Source: Halopenitus sp041821145 (GTDB lineage Archaea > Halobacteriota > Halobacteria > Halobacteriales > Haloferacaceae). Taken from it: a DNA stretch of 64,000 nt. The stretch lies in contig NZ_JBGUBC010000011.1 in NCBI RefSeq assembly GCF_041821145.1, forward strand, positions 1 to 64,000. Reading direction: 5' to 3'. A program made the translations under genes and the position numbers. Of this stretch, positions 15,576 to 23,708 are shown in pieces; the first letter of the stretch is position 1, and each line of letters opens with the position of its first letter. The notes under the pieces are model-generated. The model had not been told where the DNA came from. It made no database searches and saw only the letters and a list, made by a program, of their open reading frames with translations.

Positions 15576-15737
15576 ATGGGGAGACGTGGGAAACCTCCGC
15601 GCCCTCTTCCGATAAAAGACTAATTGCGAGCCGCAAACGTTCCGTTCGGTTCCGGAATACCGAAAAACGACGGTCGATCCAGCGGCCGTTCGTCGGCGCG
15701 TCGGCATCCAGTTCTCGTCGGCGGATCGTCTGCAACC

Positions 15738-15745
15738 GTTTTATG
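15738..15745 (+). promoter_or_regulatory. TATA box of the Fe-type alcohol dehydrogenase gene
   Basis: GTTTTATG is centred about 28 bases before ATG 15770, predicting a leaderless transcript and supporting that start over longer upstream frames. Confidence 0.5.
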
Positions 15746-15769
15746 GGCTCCAGACGACACTCACGTATC

Positions 15770-17002
15770 ATGGCGTATGAGTCCGAGTCGGTCTGGGAGT
15801 TCGAGATCGCCGAGAACGTCACGTTCGGCGTCGGTTCGTCGGACGAGCTCGGCGCCGTCGTCGAGGAATTCGACGCGACGTCAGTACTCGTCATCACGGA
15901 CGAGGGCGTCGCCGATGCCGGCGTCGTTGACGAGGTAACTGCACCACTCGATCCGGATGGATACACCGTCTTCGAGGGGGTCGAACCGGAACCATCCGTA
16001 GCCGTCTTCGAGCGCGCTCGTGCGAAGGCGGACGAGATCGAGCCCGACTTCATCGTCGGGCTCGGCGGCGGGAGCTCCATGGACGTCGCGAAGACGACGA
16101 GCGTGGTCCACGCTCACGGTGGGGATATTCTCGATTACGTCGCGCCACCGACCGGCGGTGGCAAGGACGTTCCCGGGCCCGGGGTTCCGACGGCGTGCAT
16201 CCCTACGACCGCCGGAACCGGATCCGAGACGTCGCCAGTGACGGTCATCTCGCTCCCCCGAGAGGATCTAAAGGTCGGGATCTCGAGCCGTCATCAGCGC
16301 CCGGACGTCGCGCTCGTCGATCCGGGCCTGACGGTCTCGCTCCCGCCCGGACCGACGGCCTCATCCGGGATGGACGCGCTTTCCCACGCCATCGAAGCGT
16401 ACGTCACGCGACGGTACGACGCAAAGCCCGCGCCGGAGGAACGTGCCGATCGACCCGATTATAACGGCCGCTCCGTCCTCACCGACCAGTTCGCTCGAAG
16501 CGCGATCGAACACATCGGTGACGGGCTTCGTGATGCCGTGAACAACGGCCACGATATCGAGGCGAGACGGGACATGTCCCTCGGGAGTTTAATGGCCGGT
16601 GCCGCGTTCACGAACGCCGGTCTCGGTGCGACACACGCCATCGCGATGGCGGCCGGAGCCATCCACCACACGCCTCACGGAGTCACCATCGCGTTGACGC
16701 TCCCCGAAGTAATGCGGTTCAACGCGACGAGCGCGTTCGATCGCTACGCCGAGATCGCCGAACTCCTGGGAGAGGACACGAGCGGAGCGAGCGATGACGA
16801 GGCGGCGGAAGCCGCGGCGGCGGCCGTCGAGAAATTGTCAGCCGATGTCGGTATCGAGGGTGGGCTATCCTCGCTCGGCATCGAGGAGGACGACGTCGAA
16901 CACCTCGCTGAACGAGCGAGCGCGCTCAGGCGACTCCTCGCCGGGAATCCTCGACGCGTGAGCCAGGATGACCTCGAAACGATCATCAGACGATCGCTTT
17001 GA
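15770..17002 (+). CDS. Iron-dependent alcohol dehydrogenase family protein
   Basis: The 410-residue protein has the group III (Fe-ADH) layout: an N-terminal Rossmann-like domain with GGGSSMDVAK (100-109) and PTTAGTGSE (145-153) for NAD(P) binding, then a helical domain with metal ligands D202, H206 (MDALSHAIEAY), H289 (GATHAIAMAAGA) and H303 (TPHGVTIAL), the exact D-x3-H and H-x13-H spacing. Relatives include hydroxyacid-oxoacid transhydrogenase, lactaldehyde and butanol dehydrogenases; the substrate here cannot be assigned. It is flanked by a structured gap upstream and is probably monocistronic. Confidence 0.92.
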   Translation: MAYESESVWEFEIAENVTFGVGSSDELGAVVEEFDATSVLVITDEGVADAGVVDEVTAPLDPDGYTVFEGVEPEPSVAVFERARAKADEIEPDFIVGLGGGSSMDVAKTTSVVHAHGGDILDYVAPPTGGGKDVPGPGVPTACIPTTAGTGSETSPVTVISLPREDLKVGISSRHQRPDVALVDPGLTVSLPPGPTASSGMDALSHAIEAYVTRRYDAKPAPEERADRPDYNGRSVLTDQFARSAIEHIGDGLRDAVNNGHDIEARRDMSLGSLMAGAAFTNAGLGATHAIAMAAGAIHHTPHGVTIALTLPEVMRFNATSAFDRYAEIAELLGEDTSGASDDEAAEAAAAAVEKLSADVGIEGGLSSLGIEEDDVEHLAERASALRRLLAGNPRRVSQDDLETIIRRSL

Positions 17003-17159
17003 GTAGGAGATTGCTCATGTGTCGATCGGAACGCGACGGAGATGAACGTCGGAAAGCGAGGGGGATGGATGGAACGTGGATCGCGGTGAGAGGAACAGCG
17101 CCCCTCCGTTCGGAGAAACGGAACTTTAATGCGCGAATCGTTCGGACTCTGAAACAAGA

Positions 17160-17411
17160 ATGATCCCGCTTCAATCCCTGGTCGACGGGTTCCTGCTCGA
17201 TTATCACCTGGGTCACGTCCTGTTAGCCGTGTTCGCAGTGACGACGGTGGGTGCCCTGCCGCTGAAGAGCCAGCGTGTTCTCGCCATCAACCTCGCACTG
17301 TTCGGATTGATATTTGCGATCGCGCCGTTCACGACGATGTCGGCGCCGTTCATTTTCTTCGGGCTGGCGTTGCTCGTCATCGCCCCGCTGCTTTGGACCA
17401 CTGCGGAGTGA
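17160..17411 (+). CDS. Small three-span membrane protein, conserved hypothetical
   Basis: The 83-residue protein is almost entirely hydrophobic, with three membrane segments (VLLAVFAVTTVGALPL, VLAINLALFGLIFAIAPF, FIFFGLALLVIAPLLW). A CTTTAAT box at 17124-17130 precedes ATG by about 33 bases. No family function is known to me; it resembles small membrane proteins that haloarchaea keep beside homoserine kinase. It ends 82 bases before thrB. Confidence 0.75.
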   Translation: MIPLQSLVDGFLLDYHLGHVLLAVFAVTTVGALPLKSQRVLAINLALFGLIFAIAPFTTMSAPFIFFGLALLVIAPLLWTTAE

Positions 17412-17493
17412 CCGTCAGCCCCGAGCGGTTCGTCCGCGGCGACGATCGTCGACGAACCAGCCCCTTTTTTGCCCACCGCCGCAACCCCACGAT

Positions 17494-18369
17494 ATGATCA
17501 CGGTACGGGCACCCGCGACGAGCGCGAACCTCGGCAGCGGGTTCGATACCTTTGGCGCCGCGCTCGCCCGGCCGGCAGACGTCGTCGCCGTCGAGAAGGC
17601 CGACACCACCTCGATCGAGGTGACGGGCGTCGGCGCGCAGTACATCCCCGAGGCTCCCGAGAAGAACACGGTCGGCGCGGTGGTCGAGGCACTCGATGCG
17701 CCGGCCCACATCCACATCGACAAGGGTGTTCGGCCGGCCTCCGGGCTCGGGTCCTCGGCCGCGAGCGCCGCGGCGGCTGCCGTCGGCCTCAACGAGTTAT
17801 ACGACCGTGGGTACACCCGCGAGGAGTTGGTTCCGATCGCCGCAAAGGGCGAGGCGGTCGTCTCCGGAGTCGCTCACGCCGACAACGTCGCGCCCGCGAT
17901 CATCGGCGGATTCACCGTCACGACCCCGAAGGGTACCCATGGGATCGACACGGACATCCCGGTCGTCGCGTGTCTTCCCGACGTCGCGGTCTCGACACGG
18001 GACGCACGCCGTGTCGTACCGGAGACTGCCTCGATGGAACAGGTAGTCGAGACGGTCGGCAACGCCGCGACGCTCACGATCGGGATGTGTCGCTCCGATC
18101 CGGAACTGGTCGGATCGGGAATGTCCGATCCGGTGGTAACGCCCGAGCGCGCCCGTCTCATTACCGGCTACGAGGACGTCCGGGAGGCTGCCTTCGAGGC
18201 GGGCGCGACCGGAGTGACAGTAAGCGGTGCCGGTCCCGCAATTCTTGCAGCCTGTGAGATCAACGACCGGCGACACATCGCGGCAGCAATGGTCGATGCC
18301 TTCGCCAGCGCCGGCGTCGAGTCGCGCGCCTACCAGACGCGGATCGGTCGAGGCGCAACCATCGTCTAG
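17494..18369 (+). CDS. thrB: Homoserine kinase (GHMP family)
   Basis: The 291-residue cytosolic enzyme phosphorylates L-homoserine with ATP, the committed step towards threonine. It begins VRAPATSANLGSGFDTFG, the typical archaeal ThrB N-terminus, and has the ATP loop RPASGLGSSAASAAAA (about 80-95) and the C-terminal GHMP motif VSGAGPAILA (about 246-255). I chose ATG 17494 because the frame upstream is the antisense-like extension of the previous gene and because family members begin at this strand. No other threonine-pathway gene lies beside it. Confidence 0.95.
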   Translation: MITVRAPATSANLGSGFDTFGAALARPADVVAVEKADTTSIEVTGVGAQYIPEAPEKNTVGAVVEALDAPAHIHIDKGVRPASGLGSSAASAAAAAVGLNELYDRGYTREELVPIAAKGEAVVSGVAHADNVAPAIIGGFTVTTPKGTHGIDTDIPVVACLPDVAVSTRDARRVVPETASMEQVVETVGNAATLTIGMCRSDPELVGSGMSDPVVTPERARLITGYEDVREAAFEAGATGVTVSGAGPAILAACEINDRRHIAAAMVDAFASAGVESRAYQTRIGRGATIV

Positions 18370-18442
18370 TTTTAGAACCCACCTTCAAGCGCCGGGATTC
18401 GAGGGTGGATTATTTATGTGCGTGCCCTTTCTGAGGTATCGT

Positions 18443-18820
18443 ATGACTAACGGCGAGCTATCCGATCGACAGCAGGAGCAACTTTTGAGTGGGGCACGGA
18501 CCGCAACCGGAGACGAACTACGGAGCCTCACGTATTTCACCGACGAGACGGTCGAGCAGGTATATCTTCGCGATGATCTCGAACGGAGCGCCGATCTCGT
18601 CGGATTCGCCGAGAGCGAGCGGATGGGGTTTCGATCGAAGATGATCTATAAGGGGACACAACTCGGCGACTACCAGTTCACGATCCGGGTCTTCGAACAT
18701 GGGTATTTGACCCGGGTGATCGCCGACGAGCACGGCGTGTGGGCAACGACCGACGGCATGCAGATCGACCGCTTCGAGGAGCTGGCGAGTGCGTTGAGTT
18801 CCGTCCTCGTGGAGATGTGA
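18443..18820 (+). CDS. Haloarchaeal conserved hypothetical protein
   Basis: The 125-residue acidic soluble protein has no domain I can name. It has a helical N-terminal half with DRQQEQLLSGARTATGDELRSLTYF and YLRDDL, then a mixed alpha/beta C-terminal half (YQFTIRVFEHGYLTRVI, GVWATTDGM). TATTTATG at 18411-18418 is centred about 28 bases before ATG 18443 and so excludes the upstream in-frame ATG at 18416. It converges with pdxS. Confidence 0.75.
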   Translation: MTNGELSDRQQEQLLSGARTATGDELRSLTYFTDETVEQVYLRDDLERSADLVGFAESERMGFRSKMIYKGTQLGDYQFTIRVFEHGYLTRVIADEHGVWATTDGMQIDRFEELASALSSVLVEM

Positions 18821-18887
18821 CGGCACCGACCGACTTCTCGCCGACACATCCGCTTGCACGTGTCCGCTCGACTCGGTCCGGAAGGCC

Positions 18888-19796
18888 TCAGACGCCGCGA
18901 CCCTGGAGGCGCTCCTCCTCGTCCAACGAGTCGTTCGAGCGACCCTTCATCCCGCTGCCGGCATTGCGGGCGATCGCCGCGAGTTCGTCGGCGTCGTCCC
19001 AGTTGTTCACGGCCTCGACGATGGCCGTCCCCATCTCGGTCGGGTTCTGGGCGCCGAAGATCCCCGATCCAACGAAGATACCATCACAGTCGTGATACAT
19101 CATCAACGCGGCGTCGGCTGGCGTGGCGATCCCTCCGGCCGCGAAGTTGACGACCGGTAGTCGGCCGACGTCGGCCGTCTCGTGGACGAGATCCCGTGGA
19201 GCGCCGTGTTCGCGAGCCCAGGCCTCGCGCTCGTCGTGATCGAGGCCGGCGATCTCGCGGATCTGTCGCTGCATGGTTCGCTGGTGTTTGACCGCCTGGT
19301 TGACGTCGCCGGTTCCGGCTTCCCCCTTCGTTCGGATCATTGCGGCACCTTCGTTGATTCGACGAAGCGCCTCCGGGAGGTTCCGCGCGCCGCAGACGAA
19401 CGGGGCGGTGAACTCGCGTTTGTCGATGTGGAATTCGTCGTCGGCGGGCGTCAGAACCTCCGATTCGTCGATCATGTCCACGCCGAGCGATTCGATGATC
19501 TCCGCCTCCTTGCGGTGGCCGATTCGGGCTTTCCCCATCACCGGGATCGAGACCTCGTCGATGATCTCCGTGACGTTCTCCGGGTCGGGCATCCGGGCAA
19601 CGCCGCCACGTTTCCGGATGTCGGCGGGGACTGCCTCCAGCGCCATCACTGCGACCGCGCCGGCGTCCTCGGCGATTCGGGCCTGTTCGCGGGTGACCAC
19701 GTCCATGATCACGCCGCCTTTTTGCATCCGTGCGAATCCCCGCTTTACCAGCTCGGTTCCGCGCTTGAGTTCCTCGAGATCCGTGGCATCTGCCAT
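18888..19796 (-). CDS. pdxS: Pyridoxal 5'-phosphate synthase lyase subunit
   Basis: The 302-residue TIM-barrel enzyme makes PLP directly from ribose 5-phosphate, glyceraldehyde 3-phosphate and ammonia supplied by the glutaminase PdxT. Visible catalytic residues: D32 (VIMDVV), K89 (VMGKARIGH) that holds the sugar imine, and K157 (IRTKGEAGTG), plus the phosphate loops AAGGIATPADAA and GSGIFGA. Length fits the family. I chose ATG 19796; a longer frame to 19820 adds an Arg-rich tail. No pdxT is in the window, so the partner is encoded elsewhere. Confidence 0.97.
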   Translation of the reverse strand: MADATDLEELKRGTELVKRGFARMQKGGVIMDVVTREQARIAEDAGAVAVMALEAVPADIRKRGGVARMPDPENVTEIIDEVSIPVMGKARIGHRKEAEIIESLGVDMIDESEVLTPADDEFHIDKREFTAPFVCGARNLPEALRRINEGAAMIRTKGEAGTGDVNQAVKHQRTMQRQIREIAGLDHDEREAWAREHGAPRDLVHETADVGRLPVVNFAAGGIATPADAALMMYHDCDGIFVGSGIFGAQNPTEMGTAIVEAVNNWDDADELAAIARNAGSGMKGRSNDSLDEEERLQGRGV

Positions 19797-19935
19797 GTTT
19801 CGGTTTCGACCGGCGGCCACTTAACGGGTGTCTTTCGTTTCTGTCCGCTCGGCTACGGGCGGATCGGTCCCCGGTTTCGGGTCCCGATCGCTCCCGGTTG
19901 GGAAGCCTTTTGCGTCCGATCCGGCTAGGGAACGT

Positions 19936-20634
19936 ATGGCCTCCCCGTACGAGGTTCTTGGAGTCGATCCGGACGCCGACGACGGGGAGATCGAACGCGC
20001 CTATCGTCGTCGGGTACTCGAGACGCACCCCGACCACGGGGGATCCGCGGAGGCGTTTCAGGCGGTGAAGACGGCCTACGAGGCGATCCTTGCAGGGAAG
20101 GGTGGCGATGACTCCCGAACCGGCGTCGAGGCAAGCGATGAGTCCTCGAGCCCGGAATCGAATGCCGAGGAGAACGACGGAGAGTCGGACGAGGGTGAGA
20201 CGGATCCGACTACCGCAACCATCGAATACCTCGATTACGAGGTGCTCGCCGACCGAGGATGGTCGATTGATGACGACGATCTCTTCGAGCGGGCCGCCGA
20301 CGCCGACCTGTCGCCGGCCGACCACGGACGATTTCTCGCCGAACCGGGCGAGAGCCTCCTCGAAGCAGCCGAGAAGCGCGGATTCGCGTGGCCCTATGCC
20401 TGCCGTGGTGGAGCCTGTGCGAACTGCGCGGTCGCGGTAATCGATGGAGAGCTCTCGATCCCGGTCAACCACGTCCTCCCCGAGGAGATGACCGAGCGCG
20501 GGATCCGACTGTCGTGTGTCGCCGCGATCGTTTCCGACGATCTCCGTGTCGTCTATAACCTCAAACAGCTCCCCAAACTGGAGGAACTTCGTCTACCGTC
20601 TGACCCCTTCGATCGGTCTCGCGCTGGTGATTGA
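19936..20634 (+). CDS. Fusion of J-domain and plant-type [2Fe-2S] ferredoxin
   Basis: The 232-residue protein joins an N-terminal J-domain (about 1-62; HPD at 31-33) through a Ser/Glu-rich linker (about 66-100) to a chloroplast-like ferredoxin domain (about 100-225). The iron-sulfur ligands are in ACRGGACANCAV (C-x4-C-x2-C, around 155-163) and SCVAA (around 194), with the inserted acidic helices typical of halophilic ferredoxins (ADHGRFLAEPGESLLEAAEKRG). Haloarchaeal J-domain ferredoxins are known; the J-domain may recruit DnaK for cluster assembly, which is inference. It is followed by a convergent second J-domain gene. Confidence 0.92.
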   Translation: MASPYEVLGVDPDADDGEIERAYRRRVLETHPDHGGSAEAFQAVKTAYEAILAGKGGDDSRTGVEASDESSSPESNAEENDGESDEGETDPTTATIEYLDYEVLADRGWSIDDDDLFERAADADLSPADHGRFLAEPGESLLEAAEKRGFAWPYACRGGACANCAVAVIDGELSIPVNHVLPEEMTERGIRLSCVAAIVSDDLRVVYNLKQLPKLEELRLPSDPFDRSRAGD

Positions 20635-20668
20635 ACGGACCCGATCGAACGCCGCCACCTGGATCCCG

Positions 20669-20746
20669 TTCGCTCGTATCAGTCTCCCTCTCACCTGCCG
20701 TCGAGCTCCATTCGCTCGTATCAGTCTCCCTTTTCACCTACCGTCG
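20669..20746. repeat. Two 35-bp direct copies 42 bp apart
   Basis: TTCGCTCGTATCAGTCTCCC plus (C/T)TCACCT(G/A)CCGTCG occurs at 20669-20703 and 20711-20746 with few differences. The second copy covers the last codons of the convergent J-domain membrane gene, so the first copy is a recent local duplication of that 3' end into the gap. Confidence 0.8.
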
Positions 20747-21289
20747 GAGACGATCGTAGGCGCGCGTGAGTTCTTTGAACGCCGATTCGTCGCCCTCCTC
20801 GGCGTCGGGATGGATCGACTTTGCCTGCTCTCGATATGCAGACCGGATCGTCTCCTGGTCGGCGTCAGGATCGACGCCGAGCGTCTCGGCGGCCTCCCGC
20901 CGACTTGGACCGCCCGACGGCGGCGCGGCGTCCGCCCCACCGACGGCGGCGTCCCGGTTTGTACGTGCGCTCGCTCTCGCGCTCGCGTACTCTCGGGTGC
21001 GTGTCGACTGGGAACTGGAACCGCGGGTTCGCGTCCTCGTCCGCCGCGATCGGACCCGTTCGGCGAGGCGACCGCTTGCATGTAACCAGAGGAGATACGC
21101 GGCGAGCGCGAACGGAATGGCGACGAAGATCAGGATCGGATGGACCACGATCCCCGCGACGGCAAGTACCACGGTGAGTCCGATGAACGTCGCGGCGAGT
21201 CCGACGACGAGCGGCCGATTGGTCACAGAGTGGGTAGGAGACGAGGGACCGTAAGCGTCTCGCCGGATCGTCACGGTCGTTGTCCCCAT
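20738..21289 (-). CDS. Membrane-anchored J-domain protein
   Basis: The 183-residue protein has two membrane spans (about 27-67: PLVVGLAATFIGLTVVLAVA and HPILIFVAIPFALAAYLLWL), an Arg/Ser-rich linker and a C-terminal J-domain (about 130-183; HPD in SIHPDAEEGDE). It could bring DnaK to the membrane, but this is inference from architecture. It converges with the ferredoxin gene, whose J-domain shares the GVDPDAD-type start, so the two J-domains may derive from one source. Confidence 0.85.
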   Translation of the reverse strand: MGTTTVTIRRDAYGPSSPTHSVTNRPLVVGLAATFIGLTVVLAVAGIVVHPILIFVAIPFALAAYLLWLHASGRLAERVRSRRTRTRTRGSSSQSTRTREYASARASARTNRDAAVGGADAAPPSGGPSRREAAETLGVDPDADQETIRSAYREQAKSIHPDAEEGDESAFKELTRAYDRLRR

Positions 21290-21362
21290 GTCGATGCCCG
21301 TCTGATCCCACCGCCGTCGTCAACGCGGTGAAATCGTCGACCGATCCCGTTTCCGTTCCGTG

Positions 21363-23702
21363 TCACTCCTCCGATTCGGATTCCTCAAGCAGCGGGACGA
21401 CCGTCAACGCCGCAGGAAGCACCGTCATCGCCGTCAGGAGCGAGAAGGTGATCGCGAGGACGGTCGTGCGCCCGAAGTTCGCGAGGACGGGGAACCGCGA
21501 GATCATCAACACGCCGAACCCGAAGATCGTGGTGAAACTCGATCCGATGATCGGGCGTGAGAGCTTTGAGACCGCGGTTGAAGCGGCCGTGAGCGGATCC
21601 AGATCGTGTTCGGTCACCTCGAATTCGTACCGCTCGAAGAGGTGGATCCCGTAGTCGACGCCGATCCCCAGGGTGAGCGAGGACATCGTGATCGTCAACG
21701 GATTCCACGGAATCGAGAACACGTACATCGCGCCGGTAACCAACACCGCAGCGCTCCCCGCGACGCTGGCGATCAGCGTGACGGCGATCCGCGGCGACAG
21801 GAACGCGAGGCTCAAAAACGCCAGCCCGAGCCCGAACGAAAGCAGCGTCATGGGCGTCAGCCCCGCGGTGACGTTTTCGATGACGTTCCGATTGAGGACG
21901 GGCTTGCCAGTGATGTGGACGTCCGCTGGCGTCTGTATCGCCAGCTCCGCGTTCCCATCGAACTCCGAGATGAGCGTCCGCACGGTCTCACCCTCGATGT
22001 CGTCGATGTAGAATGTCAATAACACCGTCGAGGGGTTCTCCGATGGCGATCGAACGGTCGCCAGCCCGGAGTCGTCGCGTTGGGCTTCGAGGGTGCGATC
22101 GAGTTCGGCCTGGGTCTCGGGGATCGTTCCTCCATTCGCGATCTGGACGGTTGTGACGGGGCTCTCGACGGCGTTCACCCGATCGTTTTCGAGCATCAAC
22201 CGCTGATAGGTCGCGAGATCGCGGAACGTCTCCGGCGTATAGGCGCGATCGGTATCGATCATCACGTAGATCACCTTCGGGCTCTCGACCGTATCGGAGA
22301 GCCGCTCCATGTCGTTTTTCTCGTCGAGATCCTGTGGCCAGAAGTCCATCATCTCCTGTTTCGGCTCGACCTGGGGATACGCGTAGACACCTCCCGAAAC
22401 CAGCAGGAAGGCGATCAAAAGCGTGATGAACGGCCGGCCGCCCGTGACCTCCGTCGTGAGTCGTCGAGTGAACGACTCGAGACGGTCGTCTTCCGGTTCG
22501 GGACGCCTGATCGTGCTCGTATCACCATCTCCGTAGCCGCCCCCGTCATAGCGCACGAGCAAGGCGGGAAGCATCGTGATCGACAGAATCATCGCCGCGA
22601 GAACCGCGAGCGCGCTCGTGACCCCGAACTGCCGGACGGGCGGCACCGCCGAGACCAGAAGCGATCCCAGCCCGACGACCGTCGTTCCCATCGCGATGAG
22701 AAGCGCCCGGCCGGTAGTCCGCGTCGCCACCTCCGCTGCTCGTTCCGGGCCATTGCCGGCGTAGCGCTCCTCGACGTAGCGGGTGTGGATCTGGAGCCCG
22801 TAATCGATTCCCAACCCAAGTGCGATGGGCATCACGCCGAGCATGATCGCGTTGAAGTCGTATCCGAGCACGCCCATCACGCCGAACATGTACACGAGCG
22901 CCGTCATCGCGGTTCCAAGCGGCAACAGGACATGCCACCCCTGTTCGACCTTGTTGCGCATCACGACGTAGACGACGCCGAAGATGAGCGCGAACGCGCC
23001 CGTGAACAAGGCGATCATTTCGGGCAACATCAATCCGAAGGCCGCGTTCTCGAAGACCGGCTGTCCGGTGATCGTCGTCGACATTCCCGGCGGGGTCACG
23101 GCGAACTCCGTCTCCGATTTGATCTCCGAATACATCACGTCCGCGCCGCGGGTCGGCAGAAACGCGCCGCGGTCGAACCGGTCCACCTCGCCGTAGCTCA
23201 CGAGGATGACCGTCGTTCCGGGCTCCGGCTGGAGGCGGTCGACCATTGCCGCCGACTCCGGTCCCTGGCTTTCGACGCGTTCGATCGACCGGCGCACCCC
23301 CGTCTCGGTTTCGGGTATCTCACCCCCGTTACCCTGTCGAACGACGTCCGCGAGGGACGTGACGCGGCGAACGTCGTCGACGTTTGAGGTATATCGCCGA
23401 TCGAGACGGTCGATCCCCCGGATCGTCTCCGGATCGTAGGGCTGATCGGATTTCACGAGCACGAAGACGTTATTGCCCGTCTCGAAGTCCTCCTTCAGCC
23501 GATCCCAGTCGGTCGCAGCCTGGGAATCGTCGTCGATGTAGAGGGTCATCCCCATGCTCATCTGGACGCCGCCGAGACCGACGGCCAGCGCGATCACGGC
23601 AGTGACGGCAACGATGGCGAATATCTTCAGTTGGTTGTCCGCGGCGTACCGGCCGGTAGCGGCGAGGCGGTCACGGACGCGCTTCCCGATGGCGGTCACC
23701 AT
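21363..23702 (-). CDS. RND superfamily transporter (MMPL/HpnN-like)
   Basis: The 779-residue protein has the duplicated RND plan: one N-terminal membrane span, an extracytoplasmic domain (about 60-225), five spans containing the GLGIDYGLQIHTRY signature, then a second half with a large loop (about 450-610) and GIGVDYGIHLFERY. RND proteins use the proton or sodium gradient to move hydrophobic substrates; haloarchaeal members of this type are uncharacterised and may move lipids. It starts 6 bases after the stop of the exoprotein gene upstream, so the two are co-expressed and probably work together across the membrane. Confidence 0.92.
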   Translation of the reverse strand: MVTAIGKRVRDRLAATGRYAADNQLKIFAIVAVTAVIALAVGLGGVQMSMGMTLYIDDDSQAATDWDRLKEDFETGNNVFVLVKSDQPYDPETIRGIDRLDRRYTSNVDDVRRVTSLADVVRQGNGGEIPETETGVRRSIERVESQGPESAAMVDRLQPEPGTTVILVSYGEVDRFDRGAFLPTRGADVMYSEIKSETEFAVTPPGMSTTITGQPVFENAAFGLMLPEMIALFTGAFALIFGVVYVVMRNKVEQGWHVLLPLGTAMTALVYMFGVMGVLGYDFNAIMLGVMPIALGLGIDYGLQIHTRYVEERYAGNGPERAAEVATRTTGRALLIAMGTTVVGLGSLLVSAVPPVRQFGVTSALAVLAAMILSITMLPALLVRYDGGGYGDGDTSTIRRPEPEDDRLESFTRRLTTEVTGGRPFITLLIAFLLVSGGVYAYPQVEPKQEMMDFWPQDLDEKNDMERLSDTVESPKVIYVMIDTDRAYTPETFRDLATYQRLMLENDRVNAVESPVTTVQIANGGTIPETQAELDRTLEAQRDDSGLATVRSPSENPSTVLLTFYIDDIEGETVRTLISEFDGNAELAIQTPADVHITGKPVLNRNVIENVTAGLTPMTLLSFGLGLAFLSLAFLSPRIAVTLIASVAGSAAVLVTGAMYVFSIPWNPLTITMSSLTLGIGVDYGIHLFERYEFEVTEHDLDPLTAASTAVSKLSRPIIGSSFTTIFGFGVLMISRFPVLANFGRTTVLAITFSLLTAMTVLPAALTVVPLLEESESEE

Positions 23703-23708
23703 GGATCG

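Noticed and set aside
19084..20472. 462-codon minus-strand frame across pdxS and ferredoxin
   Set aside because: It is out of frame with pdxS on the same strand, very Arg-rich and without domains: a GC-rich shadow.
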